Shown piece after piece: positions 1 through 8,261 of a stretch of DNA of 64,000 nt. How positions within the stretch are numbered: the stretch's first letter is position 1; each line of letters starts with the position of its first letter. The translations under genes and the position numbers were made by a program. Source of the DNA: Glycomyces paridis (lineage in GTDB: Bacteria; Actinomycetota; Actinomycetes; Mycobacteriales; Micromonosporaceae); the NCBI RefSeq assembly GCF_004912155.1, contig NZ_STGX01000005.1:25908-89907 (forward strand), given 5' to 3'. The notes under the pieces were generated by a model. It saw nothing but the letters and a program-made list of their open reading frames with translations, ran no database searches and had not been told where the DNA came from.

Positions 1-1
1 C

Positions 2-649
2 CGCGGACCCGCCGCCCCCGAAGGCCCCGCCAAGGGCGCCTCGCGGGTCGAGCGCTGGTACGGCTGGGTCGACGCCGTCGCGTACGTCGGCCTCCTCAAC
101 CTTCTCGTGATCGCCTTCACCGTCGCGGGCGGCGTCGTCGCCGGATGGGCGCCAGCGCTCGCCGCCGCCACGGCCTGCAGCCGGGCCCGGCTGCGCGGGG
201 ACGTGCAGCGGGTCGTGCGCGACTTCGCCTCGCGGTGGCGGCGCCAGTTCGTCCACGCCAACCTCCTCGCCGCGCCCTCGGCCGCCGTGCTGCTGTGCCT
301 GGGGCTCAACCTGATCGCGCTCACCGACCGGCCCGGGACGGGCTGGCTGCGGGCCGCGCTCGTGGCGGCCGCGGCGGTGGGCGTCGCGCACCTCGTGCTG
401 GTGCTGACGATGGACGCCCACTACGAGCTGCGGCGCGGGCGGTGCATCCGCCTGGCCTGGTCGTTCCTCGTCCGGTTCCCCGGGGCGCCGCTCCTGCTCG
501 TCGCCACGACCGCGCTCGTCGTCGCGGCCACCGCCTTCGTGCCCGGGCTGCTGCCCGTGCTCGCGATCGGCGCGTGGGTGCACCTGTGCACCGCACTCTG
601 CCTGTCCTTCTACGCCGCGAACGACCGGAACCTCCCGGCCGCGACCTGA
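2..649 (+). CDS. DUF624/YesL-like membrane protein, 5' end outside window
   Basis: Integral membrane protein of the YesL (DUF624) type; the family's biochemical role is not settled, but it recurs in sugar-ABC and pectin-degradation loci. The reading frame is open from base 2, and the residues before the GTG at 107 (VDAVAYVGLLNLLV) already form the first membrane helix, so the gene begins upstream of this window and the GTG at 107 is internal. About 215 residues are visible, with roughly four hydrophobic segments and a Gly-rich G-x-x-PA turn after the first helix, as in the family. The stop lies 62 bases before the binding-protein gene at 712, so it is probably cotranscribed with the rhamnogalacturonan operon. 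Family call is fairly sure; function is unknown. Confidence 0.7.
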   Translation, partial: RGPAAPEGPAKGASRVERWYGWVDAVAYVGLLNLLVIAFTVAGGVVAGWAPALAAATACSRARLRGDVQRVVRDFASRWRRQFVHANLLAAPSAAVLLCLGLNLIALTDRPGTGWLRAALVAAAAVGVAHLVLVLTMDAHYELRRGRCIRLAWSFLVRFPGAPLLLVATTALVVAATAFVPGLLPVLAIGAWVHLCTALCLSFYAANDRNLPAAT

Positions 650-711
650 CCGAGCCGGCGACCCCGCCGGCGTGACCGACAACCGAAGAAATCCCCTTCG
701 AAAGGACCCCG

Positions 712-2241
712 ATGAGATCCAGAAAGCGCATACCAGTCGCGATCCTCGCCGTGGGCAGCCTCGCGCTGACCGCGACCGCCTGCTCCGACGACGGCGCCGG
801 CAGCGCCGAGCCGCTGGAGTCCCTCGACATCATGGCGCCGTTCTTCTCCGCCGTCCCGCCGGAGGAGGACGACCCGATCGACGCCGCGCTCAGCGAGCTG
901 GCCGGACTCGACATCAGCGTCCAGTGGGTGCCCAACACCGACTACGGCGCCAAGACCAACACCGTGCTCGCCGGGGACGACATCCCCGACGTCATGGTCA
1001 TCCAGGGCAAGGACCAGGCGTTCGTGCAGACCGCCGAGGCAGGCGGGTTCTGGGACCTCACCGAGTACCTCGCCTCGGGCGACTACCCGAACCTCGTCAC
1101 CGAGAACCCCGAGGTCCAGGAGGCCTCCAGCGTCAACGGCAAGGTCTACGGCGTCTACCGCGCCCGCGACGTCATCCGCTCCAGCGTCATCCTCCGCCAG
1201 GACTGGCTCGACAACCTCGGGCTCGAACTGCCCGAGACCACCGACGACCTCTACGAGATCGCCCGCGCCTTCACCGAGGACGACCCCGACGGCAACGGCG
1301 AGGACGACACCTACGGGATGATCAATCCCATGTGGGGCGGCATCGGCAACGGCAGCCCGTACGACGCCATCGAGGTCTGGCACGGCTCGGGCAACCTGTG
1401 GACCGAGGAGGGCGGCGCGCTCGTCCCGGCCTTCACCACCCCCGAGTGGAGCCAGGCGCTGGAGTACGAGCGCGACCTGGTCTCCAACGGGTACGTCAAC
1501 GCCGACTACGCCACGATGGACCCCGCCACCTGGAACGAGCCGTTCCTCAACGGCGAGGGCGGCATCATCCTCGACGTCCAGTCCCGCGCCGCCCAGCTCG
1601 TGGGCCTGTTCAAGGAGCAGGACCCCGACAACTTCGACAAGTACGTCGGCCTCGCGGGCCAGCTCGAAGGCCCCAACGGCACCTTCGCGATGCCCACCGC
1701 CGGGTACTCCGGTTTCCTCGCCGTGCCCCGCGCGGGCGTGCAGACCGAAGAGCAGCTCAAGCAGGTCCTCACGGCCCTCAACGAGCTCAACACCACCGAG
1801 GCGCAGAACCTCATGAACCACGGCATCGAGGGCGACAACTTCACCGTCGAGGACGGCGTGGCCGTGTTCGACACCTCGAAGCAGGACTTCACCGACCAGG
1901 TCACCGGGGCCTGGGCGCAGCTGGGCATGAACGTCGCCGGCTACAACGCCTACCCGCTCCAGCAGCCGACCGAATACGACCAGGCGCTCTACCAGCTCCG
2001 GCTCGACCTCCAGGCCGAAGACCTCGCCAACGCCGTGTTCAACCCCGCCGCGGGCTTCGTCTCGCCGACGTACACCACCAACGGCGCGCAGCTCGACACC
2101 ATCATCGCCGACGCCCGCATCCAGTACATCGCGGGCCAGATCGACGAGGCCGGCCTCCAGGCCGCCATCGACAACTGGCACGCCAGCGGCGGTGACGAGG
2201 TCACCCAGGAGATCAACGACCTCTACGCCGAACTGAACTGA
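712..2241 (+). CDS. ABC transporter sugar-binding lipoprotein (LplA/YtcQ-like)
   Basis: Extracellular solute-binding lipoprotein, 509 residues, that would capture oligosaccharides for the permeases encoded just downstream. The N-terminus (MRSRKR, hydrophobic stretch, LTATAC) is a lipoprotein signal peptide with the acylated Cys near residue 24. An EF-hand-like acidic stretch (DDPDGNGEDD) near residues 188-197 resembles the calcium-binding loop of LplA-like proteins. The ATG at 712 follows GAAAGGA. Its neighbours (two permeases, an SGNH acetylesterase and an exo-rhamnogalacturonan-lyase-like enzyme) suggest rhamnogalacturonan-derived oligosaccharides as ligand; that specificity is inferred from context only. 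No ATPase gene is present, so a shared MsiK-type ATPase elsewhere is likely. Confidence 0.88.
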   Translation: MRSRKRIPVAILAVGSLALTATACSDDGAGSAEPLESLDIMAPFFSAVPPEEDDPIDAALSELAGLDISVQWVPNTDYGAKTNTVLAGDDIPDVMVIQGKDQAFVQTAEAGGFWDLTEYLASGDYPNLVTENPEVQEASSVNGKVYGVYRARDVIRSSVILRQDWLDNLGLELPETTDDLYEIARAFTEDDPDGNGEDDTYGMINPMWGGIGNGSPYDAIEVWHGSGNLWTEEGGALVPAFTTPEWSQALEYERDLVSNGYVNADYATMDPATWNEPFLNGEGGIILDVQSRAAQLVGLFKEQDPDNFDKYVGLAGQLEGPNGTFAMPTAGYSGFLAVPRAGVQTEEQLKQVLTALNELNTTEAQNLMNHGIEGDNFTVEDGVAVFDTSKQDFTDQVTGAWAQLGMNVAGYNAYPLQQPTEYDQALYQLRLDLQAEDLANAVFNPAAGFVSPTYTTNGAQLDTIIADARIQYIAGQIDEAGLQAAIDNWHASGGDEVTQEINDLYAELN

Positions 2242-2247
2242 CCCTCC

Positions 2248-2287
2248 GTGCGGGGCCGGCCGGCCGTCGGTCCGGTCGGTCCCGCAC
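2248..2287 (+). terminator. Intercistronic hairpin between binding protein and permease genes
   Basis: GTGCGGG at 2248-2254 pairs with CCCGCAC at 2281-2287 around a GGCC-rich loop, between the binding-protein stop and the permease start. Such hairpins often trim or attenuate the transcript so that binding protein exceeds permease. It could act as an attenuator or as a 3' stabiliser. Confidence 0.45.
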
Positions 2288-2309
2288 GCCGAACCCCAAG
2301 GAGACTGCG

Positions 2310-3278
2310 ATGACGACCGTCCTGGAGGTCGACCGCGAACCGGGCGCGCCCCCCTCGCGGACCCCTGCCCGCCGACGGCGCCTGTGGACCGACGCGGTCC
2401 GCTACCGGTGGCTGTTCCTGCTGATGCTGCCCGGCGTCCTGTACTTCGTCCTCTTCCGGTTCTGGCCCATGTACGGCGCCCGGATCGCCTTCAAGAACTA
2501 CATCCCGTTCCTCGGCATCGACGGCAGCGAATGGGTCGGCCTGACCCACTTCCGGGAGTTCCTCTCCAACCCCGACTTCCCGCGCCTGCTGGAGAACACC
2601 CTCATCCTCGCGGGCCTGAGCCTGTTCATCGCGTTCCCGCTCACGATCGTGCTCGCGCTGCTGCTCAACGAGCTGCGCCTCCAGATCCTCAAGCGCACCG
2701 TCCAGACCCTGGTGTACATCCCCCACTTCCTGTCGTGGACCGTGGTCGTCTCGATCACCGCGCTGCTCTTCGCGATCGGGAACGGGCCGCTGTGGACGTT
2801 CCTCGGGTGGGCGTTCGGCACCGACGCGAACTTCCTCGCCGACCCCGACTGGTTCCGGCCGCTCATCCTCATGCAGGAGGTCTGGAAGAACACCGGCTGG
2901 GGCACCATCATCTTCCTCGCCGCGCTCGCGGGCGTCGACCAGGAGCAGTACGAGGCCGCCGTCATCGACGGCGCGGGCCGGTGGCAGCGCGTCTGGCACA
3001 TCACCATCCCCTCGATCCTCCCCACGATCGTGGTCCTGCTCATCCTCCAGACCGGACAGATCCTCAACACCGGCTTCGAGCAGATCTACCTCATGTCGAA
3101 CTCGCTCAACCGCACCGTCGCCGACGTCTTCGACACGTACGTGTACTTCGCGGGCATCGAGCAGGGCGCCTACAGCTACTCCACGGCGGTGGGCCTGTTC
3201 AAGGCCATCGTCGGGCTCGTGCTCATCTTCGGCACCAACTGGCTCGCCAAGCGCTTCAACCAGCAGGGGATCTTCTGA
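2310..3278 (+). CDS. Sugar ABC transporter permease (LplB-like)
   Basis: First membrane subunit of the CUT1-type importer, 322 residues. About six transmembrane helices follow a basic N-terminal tail. The cytoplasmic EAA loop that docks the ATPase is visible as EAAVIDGAGRWQRVWHITIP near residues 216-235. The ATG at 2310 follows AAGGAG. The stop overlaps the start of the second permease by one base (TGATG), so the two are translationally coupled. The LplB/YtcP-type sequence and the context point to pectin-derived oligosaccharides, which is inference. Confidence 0.9.
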   Translation: MTTVLEVDREPGAPPSRTPARRRRLWTDAVRYRWLFLLMLPGVLYFVLFRFWPMYGARIAFKNYIPFLGIDGSEWVGLTHFREFLSNPDFPRLLENTLILAGLSLFIAFPLTIVLALLLNELRLQILKRTVQTLVYIPHFLSWTVVVSITALLFAIGNGPLWTFLGWAFGTDANFLADPDWFRPLILMQEVWKNTGWGTIIFLAALAGVDQEQYEAAVIDGAGRWQRVWHITIPSILPTIVVLLILQTGQILNTGFEQIYLMSNSLNRTVADVFDTYVYFAGIEQGAYSYSTAVGLFKAIVGLVLIFGTNWLAKRFNQQGIF

Positions 3279-4162
3279 TGAACGCCACGAACCACAAGCG
3301 GTTCAACACCCGCGCCGGACGCGTCTTCGACGTCTTCAACGTCCTCCTGCTGACCGGCGTGGGCCTCATCGCGATCCTGCCGTTCGTGTACGTGCTCGCC
3401 GGGTCGTTCGCGACCGAACTGGAGATCACGACCAGGCCGTTCTTCGTGTGGCCCAACGAGTTCACCACGACCTCGTACGAGTCGATCCTGTCCTCGGACG
3501 TGATCGTGCGGGCGTTCGCCACCACGATCGCCGTCACCGTCGTCGGGACGTTCGTGCAGCTGGCGCTCACCGCGCTCATGGCGTACCCGCTCTCGAAAGT
3601 CGACCTGCCGGGGCGGCGCACGATCCTCAGCCTCGTCGTCTTCACGATGGTGTTCAGCGCGGGCATGATCCCGACGTTCCTCGTGGTCAAGGACCTGGGC
3701 CTGCTCGACTCGTACTGGTCGCTCATCCTGCCGATGGCGATCAACCCGTTCAGCCTCATCATCATCAAGAACTTCTTCCAGCAGCTCCCGCAGGAGCTGG
3801 AGGAGTCGGCGAAGATCGACGGCGCCAACGAGCTCCAGGTCCTGCGCCACGTCGTGATCCCGCTGTCCAAGCCGGTCCTGGCGACGTTCGCGCTGTTCTA
3901 CGCCGTGGGCATCTGGAACGACTACCTCTCGCCGCTGCTGTACCTCAGCGACACGAGCAAGTGGACGCTCCAGATGATCCTGCGCCAGGTGACGGCCGCC
4001 GCGTCGCTCTCCGCCGAGGAGATGTCCTCCGACGTGCCGCCGCCCGCCCAGGGCATCAAGTTCGCCGTGGTCATCATCGCGACGATCCCGGTGCTCCTGG
4101 CCTACCCGTTCCTCCAGAAACACTTCGCGAAAGGCATGCTCATCGGGAGCGTGAAGGGCTGA
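3278..4162 (+). CDS. Sugar ABC transporter permease (YtcP-like)
   Basis: Second membrane subunit of the same importer, 294 residues, starting at an ATG that shares one base with the previous stop. It shows a cytoplasmic N-terminus, about six helices and the EAA loop ESAKIDGANELQVLRHVVIP near residues 184-203. The C-terminus (KGMLIGSVKG) is typical of this permease class. Its stop shares one base with the esterase start (TGATG), so transport and hydrolysis are encoded as one unit. No binding or ATPase domain is fused. Confidence 0.9.
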   Translation: MNATNHKRFNTRAGRVFDVFNVLLLTGVGLIAILPFVYVLAGSFATELEITTRPFFVWPNEFTTTSYESILSSDVIVRAFATTIAVTVVGTFVQLALTALMAYPLSKVDLPGRRTILSLVVFTMVFSAGMIPTFLVVKDLGLLDSYWSLILPMAINPFSLIIIKNFFQQLPQELEESAKIDGANELQVLRHVVIPLSKPVLATFALFYAVGIWNDYLSPLLYLSDTSKWTLQMILRQVTAAASLSAEEMSSDVPPPAQGIKFAVVIIATIPVLLAYPFLQKHFAKGMLIGSVKG

Positions 4163-4863
4163 TGACGATCCACCTCGCGGGCGACTCCACGGTCGCCCCC
4201 ACCGACGGCGGCGCCACCTCCGGCCGCCCCGACCTGCCGCTCCTCGGCTGGGGCGACGAACTCGGCCGGTTCATGGACGAGGACGTGCGCAACCACGCCA
4301 AGGGCGGCGCCACCACCGAGTCCTTCCGGGAGGAAGGACTGTGGGACTCACTCGCCGGGGAACTGGCGGCGGGCGACACCGTCGTAATCCAGTTCGGGCA
4401 CAACGACCAGAAGCAGCCCGAGACCCTCTCCTCGGGCGGCGGCTACCGGGAGCGGATCACCGCGTTCGTCGCCGAGGTCAGAGCGGCCGGGGCCGTCCCG
4501 GTGCTCGCGACCAGCGTCGAACGCCGCATGTTCGAGGACGGCGCGCTCAGGTACTCGCACGGGCCCTACCCGGCCGAGGTCCGCTCGCTCGGACGCGCGC
4601 TCGACGTCCCCGTCGTCGACCTCACCGTGTTCACGCGCTGGCTCTACACGTGGCTCGGCGAGGGCGAATCGGCCGCGCTGTTCGTCCACGGGGCCGCCGC
4701 CGCGATCGGCGCGGAGGTGGACGAGAAGCTCGGGAACGACAACACGCACTACACGACCGCGGGCGCAGCGGCCGTCGCCAGGTTCGTCGCCGAGGAGCTC
4801 AAGGCCCTGCGCGGCGTCGGCGACGACGAAGAGCCGCTTGGAAAGTGGATGGTCCGGCCTTGA
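4162..4863 (+). CDS. SGNH-family rhamnogalacturonan acetylesterase-like hydrolase
   Basis: Predicted carbohydrate esterase of 233 residues, CE12/RGAE-like, that would remove acetyl groups from rhamnogalacturonan oligosaccharides. The SGNH blocks are visible: nucleophile in GDSTVAP (Ser9), a Gly in the WGDEL block, Asn in FGHNDQ, and Asp and His in NDNTHYTTAG near residue 195. There is no signal peptide, so it probably acts in the cytoplasm on imported oligosaccharides. The ATG overlaps the permease stop by one base, and the next gene overlaps its end. Family is firm; exact substrate rests on the neighbouring exo-lyase. Confidence 0.85.
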   Translation: MTIHLAGDSTVAPTDGGATSGRPDLPLLGWGDELGRFMDEDVRNHAKGGATTESFREEGLWDSLAGELAAGDTVVIQFGHNDQKQPETLSSGGGYRERITAFVAEVRAAGAVPVLATSVERRMFEDGALRYSHGPYPAEVRSLGRALDVPVVDLTVFTRWLYTWLGEGESAALFVHGAAAAIGAEVDEKLGNDNTHYTTAGAAAVARFVAEELKALRGVGDDEEPLGKWMVRP

Positions 4864-5519
4864 GCGCCTACCGCAATCCGCTCGCCGCCCCGGCGGACCT
4901 CGACGGCTGGACCGCCGAGGGGCCCGCCGGGGTCCGGCACACGGACGGCGGCACGGTGCTGTCGAGCACCGCGGACGAGGCGGCGCTGACCGCCGCCGGA
5001 CGCGGCGACCACGCCCACTTCACGTACTGGTGCCCCGAGGTGTTCGGGCCCGACCTCGCGGTCGAGTGGGACTTCAAGCCGCTCGCGGGCGAAGGGCTCG
5101 CCATGCTCTTCTTCGCCGCGGCCGGCACCGGCGGCAGGGACCTCTTCGACCCGTCCCTGGCGCCGCGCACCGGGTACTACCCGCAGTACCACTCCGGGGA
5201 CGTCGCGGCGCTCCACGTCTCCTACCTGCGCCGCAAATGGCCCGCCGAGCGGCGCTTCCGCACCTGCAACCTCCGCAAAAGCCCAGGTTTCCACCTGGTG
5301 GCCCAGGGCGCCGACCCGCTCCCAGGGCCCGAGGACGCCGAGGGCCACTACCGCGTCCGCGTCGTCAAGCGCGGCGCCGACGTGTCCTTCGCGATCGACG
5401 GCCTCACCCTCTTCACCTTCCACGACGACGAGCCGCTCGGCGCGGGGCGCATCGGATTCCGGCAGATGTCGCCCCTCGTCGCCCACTACCGCAACCTCGA
5501 GGTGACCGAACTCCCATGA
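4860..5519 (+). CDS. DUF1961 family protein
   Basis: About 219 residues, resembling DUF1961 proteins, which are predicted concanavalin-like beta-sandwich folds found beside pectin genes. Conserved-looking segments include AHFTYWCPEVFGPDLAVEWD and GRIGFRQMSPLVAHYRN. There is no signal peptide. The start is uncertain: TTG at 4860 overlaps the esterase stop by four bases (TTGA) and is preferred for coupling, while GTG at 4845 is the alternative. The stop overlaps the lyase start by four bases (ATGA). A role in handling rhamnogalacturonan fragments is inferred from position; no catalytic motif is recognised. Confidence 0.72.
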   Translation: MSAYRNPLAAPADLDGWTAEGPAGVRHTDGGTVLSSTADEAALTAAGRGDHAHFTYWCPEVFGPDLAVEWDFKPLAGEGLAMLFFAAAGTGGRDLFDPSLAPRTGYYPQYHSGDVAALHVSYLRRKWPAERRFRTCNLRKSPGFHLVAQGADPLPGPEDAEGHYRVRVVKRGADVSFAIDGLTLFTFHDDEPLGAGRIGFRQMSPLVAHYRNLEVTELP

Positions 5520-8146
5520 CCGCTGAAACCACCACTGTGGACGTACCGCTCCGCTGGCTCGACGACGCCGCGCCCGACCTCGCCGCCGGAGGCGTCACCT
5601 GCGGCGTCCCGCTCCCCGCCGGAGCCGTGCGCGACGCCGGGGACCTCGCCGTCCACGACGGCGACGGCGCGCCCGTGCCCGCGCAGACCTGGCCGCTCGC
5701 ACTGTGGCCCGACGGCAGCGTGAAGTGGGCGGGGGTGGCGCTCGGCAACGGCGAGCCCGCCGAGGGCTACCGGGTGGTCCGCGGCCCGGCCGCCGCAGCG
5801 GCAGTGCGCGTCACCGTGACCGCCGTGGACGGCGGGTACGCCGTCGACACCGGCGCGGGCACCACCGTCGTCGCCGACTCCGGGCCCGAGTTCATCCGGT
5901 CGATGCGCGTCGGCGGGAACGAGGTCGCCACCGGCGGCAGGCTCGTCTCCAGCAGGCAGGACCATCCCGAACCGGACGTGCACGGCCGCGTCCACGCGAC
6001 CGGCCACGTCACGGGCTGCGCAGTGGAGCAGGACGGGCCGCTCCGCGCGGTCCTGCGCGTCGAAGGCGTCCACCGCGACGACACCGGCCGCGCATGGCTG
6101 CCGTTCACCGTGCGGCTCGTCTTCGCCGCGGGCGCACCGACGTTCAAACTCGTGCACTCCTTCGTGTTCGACGGCGACCCCGAACGCGACTTCCTCTCCT
6201 CGCTCGGCGTCGAGTTCACCGTGCCGCTGCGCGCGGCATGGCAGGACCGGCACGTGCGCATCGCCGGCGCCGAGGGCGGGTTCCTCCGTGAAGCCGTGCG
6301 CGGCCTCACCGGGATGCGCCGCGACCCCGGCGCCGCCGTCCGCGAGGCCCAGATGGACGGCCGCGCCACTCCCCCGGCCGACACCTGGGAGCGCGGCGTC
6401 GGCGACCTCTCCCGCTGGATTCCCGCCTGGGACGACTACTCGCTGCGCCAGCTCAGCGCCAACGGCTACACCCTCCACAAGCGCACCGCTCCCGACCGGC
6501 CCTGGATCGACGTCGCCCAGGGCACCCGCGCCGACGGCCTCGCCTACGTCGGCGACACCGGCGGCGGACTCGCCGTGGGGCTCAACGGGTTCTGGCAGTC
6601 CCACCCCACCGGGATCGACGTGCGCGGCGCCGCGGGCGACGCCGCCACCCTCGCGACCTGGCTGTGGTCCCCCGAATCCGCCCCGATGGACCTGCGGTTC
6701 TACCACGACGGCCTCGGCCAGGAGACCTACGCCGACCAGCTCGACGCCCTCGAGATCACCTACGAGGACTACGAACCCGGCTTCGGCACCGCGCACGGCA
6801 TCGGCCGCACCCACGAGCTGACCGTGACCCCGTTCGCCGCCACGCCCCCGGTCGAGGAGCTCGCGCGGATCACCAGGGCCACCGTCACGCGGCCGCAGCT
6901 GACGCCTACTCCCGAAGCGCTGCAAGGGATGCTCGGCGACTGGGACCTCCCCGACCGCACCGACCCGCACCGCGCCGCCCTGGAGGACCGCGTCTCGTTC
7001 CTCCTCGACTTCTACGTCGGCCAGGTCGAACAGCGCTCCTGGTACGGGTTCTGGAACTACGGCGACGTCATGCACGCCTACGACACCGACCGCCACACCT
7101 GGCGCTACGACGTCGGCGGCTACGCCTGGGACAACTCCGAACTCTCCCCCGACCTGTGGCTGTGGACCTCGTTCCTGCGCACCGGCCGCGCCGACGTGTA
7201 CCGCCTCGCCGAACGCATGACCCGCCACACCGGCGACGTCGACGTCTACCACGCCGGGCCCTGGCAGGGCCTCGGCACCAGGCACAACGTGCAGCACTGG
7301 GGTTGCAGCGCAAAGCAGCTGCGCATCTCCACGCCCGCCTACCGGCGCCCGCACTACTTCCTCACCGGCGACGAGCACACCCGCGACCTCATGCTGGAGC
7401 TGCGCGACTCCGACACCACGTTCCTGGCCGTCGACCCCACCCGCAAGGTCCGGCGCGACGCCGCCACCTACCGGCCCGAACGCCGCGCGCTCGCCGTCGG
7501 GCTCGGCACCGACTGGAGCGCCCTGGCGGCGACCTGGCTCGCCGACTGGGAGCTCACCGGGAACGAGCGCTCGCGCGATCGGCTCCTGGGCACCATGCGC
7601 GACATCGGCGCCCTCCCGAAGGGCTTCTTCACCGGCGAGGCCCTCTACGACCTCGACACCGGCCGGTTCGACACCGACCGCGACCGCGTCTCCGTCTCCC
7701 ACCTCTCGGCCGTCTTCGGGCTCGTCGAGGTGTGCAGCGAACTCGTCGGCCTCATCGACGCCGGCCAGCTCGAGGCCCCCGGGTTCAAGGAGGCCTGGCT
7801 CCAGTACTGCCGCCTCTACCTCGCCACCCCCGAGCAGCAGACCGCCGAACTCGGCGCGCCGCTCTCCGGCATCCACCTGGAGCAGGCGCACTCGCGCCTC
7901 GCGGCCTACGCCGCGAACCGCCTCGGCGACGACGCCCTGGCCGACCTCGCCTGGGACGCGTACTACTCCGGCGGCGAGTTCATGGGCGAGGCGGCGTTCA
8001 TCGCCGTGCGGGTCCTGCCGCCCGAGGTCCTCGCCCCGGTCGAGGAGGCCCGCACCCTGTGGACCAACGACGCCGCCCAGTGCAGCCTCGCGACGATCCA
8101 GAACCTCGCGCTCATCGGCCACCGGCTCAAGGGCCCGCAGGCGTAG
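5516..8146 (+). CDS. Exo-rhamnogalacturonan lyase-like protein (PcRGLX family)
   Basis: An 876-residue protein resembling PcRGLX-type exo-rhamnogalacturonan lyases (PL26-like), which release unsaturated disaccharides from chain ends. The N-terminal beta-domain contains GVTCGVPLPAGAV and a WPDGSVKWAGVA stretch typical of the first PcRGLX domain. The centre and C-terminus are rich in Trp, Tyr and His, including GFWNYGDVMHAYD and NVQHWGCSAK, as in the all-alpha catalytic domain. There is no signal peptide, so it probably acts inside the cell after uptake. The ATG overlaps the DUF1961 stop by four bases. A strong hairpin follows five bases after the stop, making this the last gene of the operon. 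Confidence 0.8.
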   Translation: MTAETTTVDVPLRWLDDAAPDLAAGGVTCGVPLPAGAVRDAGDLAVHDGDGAPVPAQTWPLALWPDGSVKWAGVALGNGEPAEGYRVVRGPAAAAAVRVTVTAVDGGYAVDTGAGTTVVADSGPEFIRSMRVGGNEVATGGRLVSSRQDHPEPDVHGRVHATGHVTGCAVEQDGPLRAVLRVEGVHRDDTGRAWLPFTVRLVFAAGAPTFKLVHSFVFDGDPERDFLSSLGVEFTVPLRAAWQDRHVRIAGAEGGFLREAVRGLTGMRRDPGAAVREAQMDGRATPPADTWERGVGDLSRWIPAWDDYSLRQLSANGYTLHKRTAPDRPWIDVAQGTRADGLAYVGDTGGGLAVGLNGFWQSHPTGIDVRGAAGDAATLATWLWSPESAPMDLRFYHDGLGQETYADQLDALEITYEDYEPGFGTAHGIGRTHELTVTPFAATPPVEELARITRATVTRPQLTPTPEALQGMLGDWDLPDRTDPHRAALEDRVSFLLDFYVGQVEQRSWYGFWNYGDVMHAYDTDRHTWRYDVGGYAWDNSELSPDLWLWTSFLRTGRADVYRLAERMTRHTGDVDVYHAGPWQGLGTRHNVQHWGCSAKQLRISTPAYRRPHYFLTGDEHTRDLMLELRDSDTTFLAVDPTRKVRRDAATYRPERRALAVGLGTDWSALAATWLADWELTGNERSRDRLLGTMRDIGALPKGFFTGEALYDLDTGRFDTDRDRVSVSHLSAVFGLVEVCSELVGLIDAGQLEAPGFKEAWLQYCRLYLATPEQQTAELGAPLSGIHLEQAHSRLAAYAANRLGDDALADLAWDAYYSGGEFMGEAAFIAVRVLPPEVLAPVEEARTLWTNDAAQCSLATIQNLALIGHRLKGPQA

Positions 8147-8150
8147 CCCT

Positions 8151-8186
8151 CTCATCGGTCCCGGCGACGCCGCCGGGACCGATGAG
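8151..8186 (+). terminator. Perfect 16-bp stem hairpin ending the rhamnogalacturonan operon
   Basis: CTCATCGGTCCCGGCG at 8151-8166 pairs perfectly with 8171-8186 around a 4-base loop (ACGC), starting 5 bases after the lyase stop. There is no U-tract, which is usual for actinobacterial terminators. Confidence 0.85.
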
Positions 8187-8261
8187 TTCGGCGGGGCGGG
8201 GCAGTCTTAGCGGTAGGGGCCCGCGGACACGACGGGCCCGACCCTCCGAGAGGACACCGCG

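Noticed and set aside
610..2181. Minus-strand frame of 523 codons over the binding-protein gene
   Set aside because: Val/Gly/Glu-rich shadow of a lipoprotein gene that has a clear signal, lipobox and operon context.
2248..2287. Reading the hairpin after the binding-protein gene as a full operon terminator
   Set aside because: The permease gene follows within 23 bases and completes the same importer, so attenuation or mRNA stabilisation is more likely.
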